NCBI GenBank assembly: GCA_900551775.1
Contig: URXI01000055.1
Location: 1-19,265, forward strand
Reading direction: 5' to 3'
Source of the DNA: an uncultured Eubacterium sp.
Lineage (GTDB): Bacteria; Bacillota; Clostridia; Peptostreptococcales; Anaerovoracaceae
DNA: 19,265 nucleotides
Position numbers and translations under genes: made by a program. The notes beneath the pieces are model-generated. The model ran no database searches, had not been told where the DNA came from, and saw only the letters and a list, made by a program, of their open reading frames with translations. Shown piece after piece: positions 14,147 to 19,265 of the stretch (position 1 is its first letter; the number at the start of each line of letters is the position of its first letter).

Positions 14147-14767
14147 ATGGCAAGATATACAGACGCTAACTGCAGATTATGCAGAAGAGAAGGCCAAAAG
14201 CTTTTCTTAAAGGGTGAAAGATGCTATAGCAGCAAGTGCGCTATCGAAAAGAGAAATTTCCCTCCTGGACAGCACGGACAATCCAGAAAGAAAACTTCCG
14301 ATTACGGACTGCAGTTAAGAGAAAAGCAGAAGACAAAGAGATTTTATGGAATGCAGGAAAAGCAGTTCAGAAATTTATTTGATAAAGCAGAGAGAAGACA
14401 AGGTAAGACAGGTGATAACTTACTGATCTTATTAGAGACAAGACTGGACAATGCTGTTTACAGACTTGGATTTGCTTCCTCAAGAAAAGAAGCAAGACAG
14501 CTCGTTGTACACGGTCACTTTACTGTCAACGGAAAGAAAGCGACAGCTCCAGCAATGGAACTGAAGGCCGGAGACGTGATTAAAGTAAAAGAAAAGAGCA
14601 CAAACTCACCGAAGTTCAAAGAAATCAAAGAAATGTCAATCACAGTACCTTCATGGCTTTCCGTAGATGTTGAAAAACTAGAAGGTAAAGTTGTTGCTAT
14701 GCCGAGAAGAGAGGACATCGATACTCCTGTTGCAGAGCACTTAATCGTCGAATTGTACTCCAAGTAA
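14147..14767 (+). CDS. rpsD: 30S ribosomal protein S4, zinc-binding form
   Basis: S4 is a primary 16S rRNA binder that nucleates the 30S body and affects accuracy; in several bacteria it also represses its own mRNA. The 206-residue product has four N-terminal cysteines at 9, 12, 26 and 31, a zinc site, and an S4 RNA-binding domain at about residues 96-160 (RLDNAVYRLGFASSRKEARQLVVHGHFTVNGKK). AAAGGAGGAG precedes the ATG. In Bacillus subtilis rpsD stands alone, but here it is in the alpha group, downstream of the pseudoknot candidate before rpsM. Confidence 0.99.
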   Translation: MARYTDANCRLCRREGQKLFLKGERCYSSKCAIEKRNFPPGQHGQSRKKTSDYGLQLREKQKTKRFYGMQEKQFRNLFDKAERRQGKTGDNLLILLETRLDNAVYRLGFASSRKEARQLVVHGHFTVNGKKATAPAMELKAGDVIKVKEKSTNSPKFKEIKEMSITVPSWLSVDVEKLEGKVVAMPRREDIDTPVAEHLIVELYSK

Positions 14768-14817
14768 GATAGCGGCGTAAAACCGGTATTACTTGGAAGA
14801 AGAAGGAGGGTTTTTTA

Positions 14818-15762
14818 GTGATAGAAATCGAAAAACCAACAATAACTAAATTTGTGGATGAAGACGGTACCTATGGCAAATTTGTCGTAGAACCTCTTGA
14901 AAGAGGTTATGGTACGACTCTTGGCAACTGCATGCGGAGAATTCTGCTCAGTTCACTACCAGGGGCCGCTGTAACATCTGTAAAAATCGACGGAATACTT
15001 CACGAGTTTTCAACTATACCAGGTGTCAAAGAAGACGTAACAGAAATCATCTTAAACTTAAAGAAACTTGCTGTAAGGCTGAATGGCGAGAACACGAAGA
15101 GAGTGATTATCAATGCTGTAGGACCAAAAGAGGTCACTGCTGCTGATATCATCGGCGATTCAGAGATGGAAATTTTCAATCCTGATTTACACATCGCAAC
15201 TCTCGAGGAGAATGCCACCCTTGTTATGGAAATCAACCTCGCAAGAGGCAGAGGCTATGTGCCGGCTGACCAGAACAAGACGGAGAGCACCCCGATTTCA
15301 GTGATTCCAGTTGACTCAATCTATACACCAGTGAGAAAAGTTAACTATACAGTAGAGAATACGAGAGTTGGTCAGGTAACTGACTTTGATAGATTAAATC
15401 TTGAAATCTGGACTGACGGATCAATCACGCCAGAAGAAGGTGTATCAATTGGAGCAAAGATTATGCAGGAACATCTGAATCTCTTTATCCAGCTTGATGA
15501 CTCCACTGATGGAATGGAAATCATGGTTGAGAAGGAAGAAGACCAGAAGGAAAAAGCTCTGGAGATGACAATTGAGGAATTAGAACTTTCCGTTCGTTCC
15601 TTTAACTGCCTGAAGAGAGCAGCTATCAACACTGTTGAGGAATTAACAGAACGTAGCGAAGAGGATATGATGAAGGTTAGAAACCTTGGTAAGAAATCTC
15701 TTGACGAAGTGAAAGCAAAATTAGAAGAACTGGGACTTGGACTAAAACCTAGTGACGATTAA
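14818..15762 (+). CDS. rpoA: DNA-directed RNA polymerase alpha subunit, GTG start
   Basis: Alpha dimerises to start RNA polymerase assembly; its C-terminal domain contacts UP elements and activators. The 314-residue product has the N-terminal domain at about 1-230 (VEPLERGYGTTLGNCMRRILLSSLPG), a charged linker, and the C-terminal domain from about 245. The DNA-contacting pattern VRSFNCL is present with R260 and N263, matching E. coli R265 and N268, and NLGKKSLDEVK follows. Translation starts at GTG 14818 behind GAAGGAGGG and six T; the 50-nt gap to rpsD is a bit longer than average. The A-rich blocks before the rRNA promoters in this window are plausible targets of its C-terminal domain. Confidence 0.99.
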   Translation: MIEIEKPTITKFVDEDGTYGKFVVEPLERGYGTTLGNCMRRILLSSLPGAAVTSVKIDGILHEFSTIPGVKEDVTEIILNLKKLAVRLNGENTKRVIINAVGPKEVTAADIIGDSEMEIFNPDLHIATLEENATLVMEINLARGRGYVPADQNKTESTPISVIPVDSIYTPVRKVNYTVENTRVGQVTDFDRLNLEIWTDGSITPEEGVSIGAKIMQEHLNLFIQLDDSTDGMEIMVEKEEDQKEKALEMTIEELELSVRSFNCLKRAAINTVEELTERSEEDMMKVRNLGKKSLDEVKAKLEELGLGLKPSDD

Positions 15763-15785
15763 GTATTAATGAAAGGAGAATTGAT

Positions 15786-16127
15786 ATGCCAGGATATAGA
15801 AAACTGGGCAGACCGACTGCTCACAGAAAAGCAATGCTGAGAAATCTGGTTACTGACTTACTCAGAGACGGAAGAATCTCAACAACTGACTGCAGAGCAA
15901 AGGAAGCCAGAAGAGAAGCAGAAAAGATGATTACCCTTGCAAAACGTGGCGATCTTCATGCAAGAAGACAGGTATTGGCTTACGTTTATGACGAAGACGT
16001 AGTTTCAAAGTTATTTGATGAAATAGCTCCTAAGTATGCTGATAGAAATGGTGGATATACAAGAATTCTGAAATTAGGACCTAGAAGAGGCGATAACGCT
16101 GAGGTCGTATTCTTGGAATTAGTATAG
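15786..16127 (+). CDS. rplQ: 50S ribosomal protein L17
   Basis: L17 lies at the bottom of the 50S subunit near the tunnel exit. The 113-residue product begins PGYRKLGRPTAHRKAMLRNLVTDLL and has the family segment RISTTDCRAKEARREAEKMITLAKRGDLHARRQ and an ending GGYTRILKLGPRRGDNAEVVFLELV. AAAGGAG precedes the ATG. It is the last gene of the operon: an intrinsic terminator begins 15 nt after its stop. The ecf transporter and truA genes that often follow in Firmicutes are absent. Confidence 0.99.
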   Translation: MPGYRKLGRPTAHRKAMLRNLVTDLLRDGRISTTDCRAKEARREAEKMITLAKRGDLHARRQVLAYVYDEDVVSKLFDEIAPKYADRNGGYTRILKLGPRRGDNAEVVFLELV

Positions 16128-16142
16128 AGAGTCAGATAGATA

Positions 16143-16187
16143 AAACCCCTTGTAGGCTGTTAAAGACGGTACACAGGGGTTTTTTTC
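16143..16187 (+). terminator. Intrinsic terminator of the ribosomal operon
   Basis: AAACCCCT (16143-16150) pairs with AGGGGTTT (16175-16182), extended loosely by TGT/ACA inside, and seven T follow the G run (16180-16186). It lies directly behind rplQ and closes the 15-kb operon. Confidence 0.9.
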
Positions 16188-16243
16188 GTTTATTGGAATA
16201 GTCTTCCACTCCGGCAAAATTTCACGCCATAGGGCGAAAATAG

Positions 16244-16272
16244 TTGACTTTTATACCGAGGGGTGATATATT
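16244..16272 (+). promoter_or_regulatory. Promoter of the DUF2812-like membrane protein gene
   Basis: TTGACT (16244-16249) and TATATT (16267-16272) are 17 bp apart, with A-rich sequence upstream. The predicted start is near 16279, giving a leader of about 78 nt. Two near-identical 10-bp units, GATATATTGA (16265-16274) and GATATATCGA (16280-16289), overlap the -10 box and the start site and may be an operator. Confidence 0.65.
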
Positions 16273-16356
16273 GAATTTAGATATATCGAGTATAAATACA
16301 AAAGAACTCAATGTGATAACATCAATGAAACGAGTGTAAAGGGAAGAGGCAATCAC

Positions 16357-17205
16357 ATGAAATACAAAATTGAGCCATGGAAATACAGTCCGCTGAACAC
16401 TGCCGGATGGGAGAAAAAACTGAATGAACGGGCGCGCCAGGGCTGGCAGTTCCGAGCAAAGAGCAGTATGCCCCCTCAATTTGCCTTTTTTGAAAGGTCA
16501 GAGAACAGAGGGAAGCAATATACCGTAGATATTTATAGGAGCAAATCCCTAGGGTACGAGTACGAGGAGGACCTTGCAGGATTCATTGATTTTTACCGGC
16601 AACTGGGATGGAAATTGGTTTATAAAGAGAGAGACGGATACTATATCTTTGAAAGCGACGAAGGAACTGACGCACCGCCAGCGTACCAGAGCGAAGAAGA
16701 GCGGAGGAATCAAGGCCGGAATCAGATAGGTATTGGGGATGATGTAGGATATCTGTTTCTTATTGTGATCTGGATAGGTATATGGGCGATGCAGGATGCA
16801 TTTCCACTGCTGATAAATACGAGGCTGCTAATTCCCATCAGTGGAACCTTTCTTTTGGGGTTGGTGAGATCAGTGATAAACATTGCCTATGTGAAAGGCA
16901 GGGGGAGAGAGAAGCTGATCAAGGCACAAGACGTACAAAGTCAGCTGTTCGGCGGATTTGTTCTTATCTTACTTCTTTATAGTTTGTTCTTGTCTATGAA
17001 GCTGCTGTCCACTGGCGAGTTTATAGACCACTGGAACCTTGCAGAAGGGGAACTGTATTATCGGCTGCTCTTGATTTTGCTGCCAGCGTCAATGCCGTTT
17101 TTCTTACTGGGGCAGGCGATAACTTTGATTGCGAAAAAACAACTGCTCGGAGAGTTTTTTTATCTGACGTCGGTAATAGGCGCCATGGGGGCATTTATCG
17201 TTTAG
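16357..17205 (+). CDS. DUF2812-like N-terminal domain membrane protein
   Basis: A 282-residue protein of unknown function. Residues 1 to about 110 are soluble, with aromatic and charged residues in a pattern recalling DUF2812 proteins (GWEKKLNERARQGWQF, FYRQLGWKLVY, GYYIFES). After a polar linker (about 105-128) come about five hydrophobic segments near residues 130-150, 155-177, 196-217, 236-258 and 266-282, so it is likely an integral membrane protein. The ATG follows a GGGAAGAGG ribosome binding site. It has its own promoter and terminator, so it is a single-gene unit. DUF2812 genes are, to my knowledge, often next to a PadR-type repressor, but none is seen here. Codon use (CGG, AGG, CGA) differs from the ribosomal genes. 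The family assignment rests on my reading only. Confidence 0.75.
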   Translation: MKYKIEPWKYSPLNTAGWEKKLNERARQGWQFRAKSSMPPQFAFFERSENRGKQYTVDIYRSKSLGYEYEEDLAGFIDFYRQLGWKLVYKERDGYYIFESDEGTDAPPAYQSEEERRNQGRNQIGIGDDVGYLFLIVIWIGIWAMQDAFPLLINTRLLIPISGTFLLGLVRSVINIAYVKGRGREKLIKAQDVQSQLFGGFVLILLLYSLFLSMKLLSTGEFIDHWNLAEGELYYRLLLILLPASMPFFLLGQAITLIAKKQLLGEFFYLTSVIGAMGAFIV

Positions 17206-17233
17206 ATCATACGCACGTATCTTTCAAGTACCT

Positions 17234-17267
17234 AAAAAGTTTTTGGACTACTCCAAGAACTTTTTTT
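17234..17267 (+). terminator. Intrinsic terminator after the membrane protein gene
   Basis: AAAAAGTTTTTGG (17234-17246) pairs with CCAAGAACTTTTT (17253-17265) over 13 positions with one G-T wobble, around the 6-nt loop ACTACT. The T run continues to 17267. The A-run on the left arm also makes it a plausible terminator on the opposite strand. Confidence 0.8.
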
Positions 17268-17269
17268 GG

Positions 17270-17300
17270 TTGCTTTTGGTACTTTAAATGTCAGTATATT
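17270..17300 (+). promoter_or_regulatory. Weak promoter candidate for the amidohydrolase gene
   Basis: TTGCTT (17270-17275) and TATATT (17295-17300) are 19 bp apart, which is longer than optimal. Since a terminator lies just upstream and the gene lacks any other visible promoter, a promoter somewhere at 17268-17340 is expected. This pair is the best I see, but the match is modest. Confidence 0.3.
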
Positions 17301-17355
17301 TCGAGTAGACTGCCATTACAACAGCATAAAGAATAGAATTGATGAGGTGAATATG

Positions 17356-18552
17356 ATGTTAGTTTTAAGAAATGCACGTTTAATCCCAGAATTGACGGAA
17401 GGCTATGAGGAACGTTATGGCGACATTATTATAGATGGAGGGCTGATTCAGGAAATCAGGCCGGCGAAAAGTGTTTCCGTGCCGGAAGACAAGCTCATCG
17501 ATATGACTGGAATGACTTTGATGCCGGGGTTAATTGAAGCACATCTGCATCTGGATCTTTGTGGAAAAAACACCTTTGAAGAAAACGTGGAGCCGGACTC
17601 CTATCGTATAATGCGCTGCCTGCGTTTGGCACAGGAGAATTTGAAACAAGGCTATACCACTGTTCGTGATGTCGGTGATAGAAGCAATATCACCATCGGC
17701 ATGGCAAAGGCCGTTAATGAAGGTATGGTTATGGGACCGGATATTCTGACTAGTGGTATGATTATCTCCCCGACGGAGAGGGGCAATGATTTCTTTGGTG
17801 GTATGTATGCAGAGGCTGATTCGATTGACGAATTTACAAAGGCCGTTCGGAGACAATATCAGCTAGGTGCAGATTGGATTAAGATCATGGGTACTGGGGC
17901 AGTAATGAACCCAGGAGGCGAACCGGGAATGCCGATTATCTATGAAGAGGAGCTACAGGCGGCAGTGAGGGCTGCGAATTACGTGGGACTTCCCGTAGCA
18001 GTCCACTGTCACGGTACAGAAGCCATCAAGATGTGCATTCGCTGCGGCGTGAGAACTGTGGAGCACTCATCCATTATGGACGAAGAGTGCATTAAGATGT
18101 ATAAGGACTCTACGACATCTTTTCCGATGCCGACCTTGTCCCCGATGGTGAACTTTCTCGAATTTCCTGAAGGCAAGCCGGCACACTATGTTGAAAAAGC
18201 GAAAAAACTGGTAGATACACTGATCGAGGGACAGCGGGCGTGCAAAGAGAGTGGCATCAAAATGGGATGGGCAACGGATGCCGGCGTATATGAAGGCAGC
18301 CACGGCAATGGAATCTATGAATTTCGCGCAAGAGTGAACCTGGTAGGATTCACGCCATTGGAGACATTGATTCAAGCGACAAAAAATAATGCCGAGATTT
18401 TAATGATTGATGATGAAGTAGGAACAATAAAGTGCGGGAAACGTGCCAACCTAGTCGCTTTCGAAGGGAATCCAGACGAAGACATCGAGGCCCTCAACGA
18501 AGTTTCATTGGTGCTCAAAGCTGGAAAGATCGTACCGAGACACATTTTTTAG
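17356..18552 (+). CDS. Metal-dependent amidohydrolase (imidazolonepropionase/prolidase-like)
   Basis: A 398-residue TIM-barrel hydrolase of the amidohydrolase superfamily, probably cytoplasmic as no signal peptide is seen. The binuclear metal site is complete: H63 and H65 (EAHLHLD), K176 (DWIKIMGTGAV; likely carboxylated), H217 (AVHCHG), H237 (TVEHSS) and D308 (GWATDAG). GYTTVRDVGD at residues 99-108 and the C-terminal GKRANLVAFEGNPDEDIEAL are typical of the HutI/COG1228-like branch, which includes Xaa-Pro and Xaa-Arg dipeptidases and other amide-ring hydrolases. The substrate cannot be told. Start: GAGGTG (17344-17349) precedes ATG at 17353 and 17356; the second has better spacing. The frame is open to 17266, but that part covers the previous terminator. 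No clear terminator follows before the rRNA promoters. Confidence 0.9.
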   Translation: MLVLRNARLIPELTEGYEERYGDIIIDGGLIQEIRPAKSVSVPEDKLIDMTGMTLMPGLIEAHLHLDLCGKNTFEENVEPDSYRIMRCLRLAQENLKQGYTTVRDVGDRSNITIGMAKAVNEGMVMGPDILTSGMIISPTERGNDFFGGMYAEADSIDEFTKAVRRQYQLGADWIKIMGTGAVMNPGGEPGMPIIYEEELQAAVRAANYVGLPVAVHCHGTEAIKMCIRCGVRTVEHSSIMDEECIKMYKDSTTSFPMPTLSPMVNFLEFPEGKPAHYVEKAKKLVDTLIEGQRACKESGIKMGWATDAGVYEGSHGNGIYEFRARVNLVGFTPLETLIQATKNNAEILMIDDEVGTIKCGKRANLVAFEGNPDEDIEALNEVSLVLKAGKIVPRHIF

Positions 18553-18603
18553 ACACCGTAAAATGATATATTCAGTATTTGTCAAAAAAGGTCAAAAAAA
18601 CAG
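18553..18603. other. Gap between amidohydrolase gene and rRNA promoters
   Basis: An AT-rich 51-nt stretch with no hairpin followed by T. It contains TTGTCA (18580 region) and GGTCAA followed by runs of A; the A-rich block lies right before the first rRNA promoter and could act as an UP element. TGTCAA here and TTGACA of the -35 box at 18604 are inverted copies. Confidence 0.4.
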
Positions 18604-18632
18604 TTGACATATAGAAGGATGAATGATATTAT
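18604..18632 (+). promoter_or_regulatory. rRNA promoter P1
   Basis: TTGACA (18604-18609), 17-bp spacer, TATTAT (18627-18632), with A-tracts upstream. Four bases after the -10 box comes AAGCTGTC (18637-18644); the predicted start is the G at 18639. Confidence 0.85.
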
Positions 18633-18688
18633 ATTAAAGCTGTCTCAATTACAGCGCAGCAACGAAACCTGGGGACAGGAAAAAAGAG

Positions 18689-18717
18689 TTGACAAGCACT
18701 GTTTGAGGTGGTATAAT
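18689..18717 (+). promoter_or_regulatory. rRNA promoter P2
   Basis: Perfect consensus TTGACA (18689-18694), 17-bp spacer, TATAAT (18712-18717), with GGAAAAAAGAG upstream. Four bases later AAGCTATC (18722-18729) places the start at G 18724. Confidence 0.92.
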
Positions 18718-18775
18718 ATATAAGCTATCAATTCGTCCGGCCAAGCCACATTTTACAGCTAAGTAAAAAAAGTGC

Positions 18776-18804
18776 TTGACAGAAGATGAAAAAGATGGTA
18801 AACT
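18776..18804 (+). promoter_or_regulatory. rRNA promoter P3
   Basis: TTGACA (18776-18781), 17-bp spacer, TAAACT (18799-18804), behind a run of seven A. AATCAAGCTGTC follows directly (18805-18816), with the predicted start at G 18811. A 17-nt segment around its -35 box is identical in P4. Confidence 0.88.
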
Positions 18805-18860
18805 AATCAAGCTGTCAGGGAGCGGCGGCAGGCGGGGTTTGAAAAAACCTGAAAAAGTGC

Positions 18861-18890
18861 TTGACAGAGCGGCCCCGGAAGTGATATAAT
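18861..18890 (+). promoter_or_regulatory. rRNA promoter P4
   Basis: TTGACA (18861-18866), 18-bp spacer, TATAAT (18885-18890). AATCAAGCTGTC follows (18891-18902), the same 12 bases as after P3. The predicted start is G 18897, giving a pre-16S leader of about 307 nt. Confidence 0.9.
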
Positions 18891-18966
18891 AATCAAGCTG
18901 TCTTACGGAAGGCAACCTGGAAAGAGACATCACGGACAGTGCAGCAGGCCCATGGGGGACTGCCAA

Positions 18967-18980
18967 GAACCTAGAAAACT
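18967..18980 (+). promoter_or_regulatory. boxA-like antitermination element
   Basis: GAACCTAGAAAACT resembles the Firmicute rRNA leader pattern (TTCTTTGAAAACT in Bacillus) bound by NusB with S10/NusE. The assignment is by eye and the 5' half is a poor match. Confidence 0.45.
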
Positions 18981-19004
18981 TCATAGTGTAGAAATTTAGT
19001 CAAA

Positions 19005-19020
19005 GAGGACCACGGTCCTC
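19005..19020 (+). other. Hairpin in the 16S leader
   Basis: GAGGAC and GTCCTC form a perfect 6-bp stem with loop CACG, followed by six A. Without T after it this is not a terminator on the + strand. Confidence 0.55.
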
Positions 19021-19109
19021 AAAAAACTAAAAGTAAGAAACAATCAACACAGATTGGTAAACAAGATGTACATGATTAGTTTCCGACAATTTCTTAAAAA
19101 ACAACAATA

Positions 19110-19191
19110 ATTTCGAAAGAAATGAATTGCGAACGCAGAAGCGTTTGATCCTAACGGATCTGTTAATTAGATTTCAAAACCCTCAGGGGTT
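19110..19191 (+). other. Row of four 5-bp hairpins before 16S
   Basis: ATTTC-GAAA-GAAAT (19110-19123), AACGC-AGAA-GCGTT (19132-19145), GATCC-TAAC-GGATC (19147-19160) and AACCC-TCAG-GGGTT (19178-19191) are all perfect 5-bp stems with 4-nt loops. They occupy most of the last 95 nt before mature 16S. Confidence 0.6.
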
Positions 19192-19203
19192 ATGATAAAC
19201 CAT

Positions 19204-19265
<62 letters not shown>

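Larger units (their letters stand above)
18897..19203 (+). ncRNA. Pre-16S rRNA leader
   Basis: The transcribed leader between the last promoter and mature 16S. It holds a boxA-like element (18967-18980), a GAGGAC-CACG-GTCCTC hairpin (19005-19020), an A-rich single-stranded-looking part, and then four small hairpins at 19110-19191. The 3' half should pair with sequence downstream of 16S to make the RNase III processing stem, but that partner lies beyond the window. Confidence 0.7.

Noticed and set aside
14797..14817. Six T after a GGAGGG before rpoA, suggesting a terminator
   Set aside because: There is no stable hairpin ahead of the T run; it is the ribosome binding site and spacer of rpoA.
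16271..16339. Small 22-codon frame with a TTG start after a GAGGGGTGAT ribosome-binding-like site, upstream of the membrane protein gene
   Set aside because: The TTG lies in the -10 box of a good promoter, so the supposed ribosome binding site would not be transcribed. No family resemblance.
18649..18984. Minus-strand frame of 111 codons across the rRNA promoter array
   Set aside because: It lies opposite four strong promoters and the leader; no ribosome binding site and no recognisable sequence.

Overview
The window is almost entirely the conserved ribosomal-protein supercluster (S10, spc and alpha regions joined) of a low-to-moderate GC Firmicute, followed by two single genes and the promoter, leader and first bases of a 16S rRNA gene. 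Strong AGGAGG-type ribosome binding sites, near-exclusive AGA arginine codons in the ribosomal genes, zinc-binding forms of S14, S4, L36 and adenylate kinase, and the 16S 5' end all point to Clostridia. A member of the Anaerovoracaceae / Family XIII type is a guess from general impression, not something the sequence proves.

Layout. 1-601: no gene; an AT-rich upstream region, a sigma-A-like promoter (TTGCAA/TATACT, 181-209) and a roughly 385-nt, very structured 5' leader of rpsJ. 602-16127: thirty genes on the + strand: rpsJ rplC rplD rplW rplB rpsS rplV rpsC rplP rpmC rpsQ rplN rplX rplE rpsN rpsH rplF rplR rpsE rpmD rplO secY adk map infA rpmJ rpsM rpsK rpsD rpoA rplQ (31 counting rpmJ, which is very short). 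Most gaps are 1 to 50 nt and two junctions overlap by 1 nt, so they are read as one operon with translational coupling. Three gaps stand out (rpsJ-rplC 128, rpsN-rpsH 184, rpmJ-rpsM 124 nt) and each holds visible RNA structure. A clean intrinsic terminator follows rplQ at 16143-16187. 16357-17205: a membrane protein with an N-terminal DUF2812-like domain, with its own promoter and terminator. 17356-18552: a metal-dependent amidohydrolase. 18553-19265: four sigma-A promoters in tandem at about 86-bp spacing, a pre-16S leader with a boxA-like element and several small hairpins, then the first about 62 nt of 16S rRNA.

Functionally the window is translation and its supply: ribosomal proteins of both subunits, IF-1, methionine aminopeptidase, SecY for membrane insertion, adenylate kinase for nucleotide balance, RNA polymerase alpha, and rRNA itself. 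S10 (NusE) made at the start of the window is also the partner of NusB at boxA in the rRNA leader at its end.

I found no convincing new multi-gene system. The points most worth a second look are RNA- and promoter-level: an H-type pseudoknot that can form just upstream of rpsM, in the position of the S4-binding alpha-operon leader of E. coli; the four evenly spaced rRNA promoters that share the same start-site sequence; two similar bulged hairpins between rpsN and rpsH; the nested inverted repeats of the rpsJ leader; and an 84-residue low-complexity tail on ribosomal protein S3.
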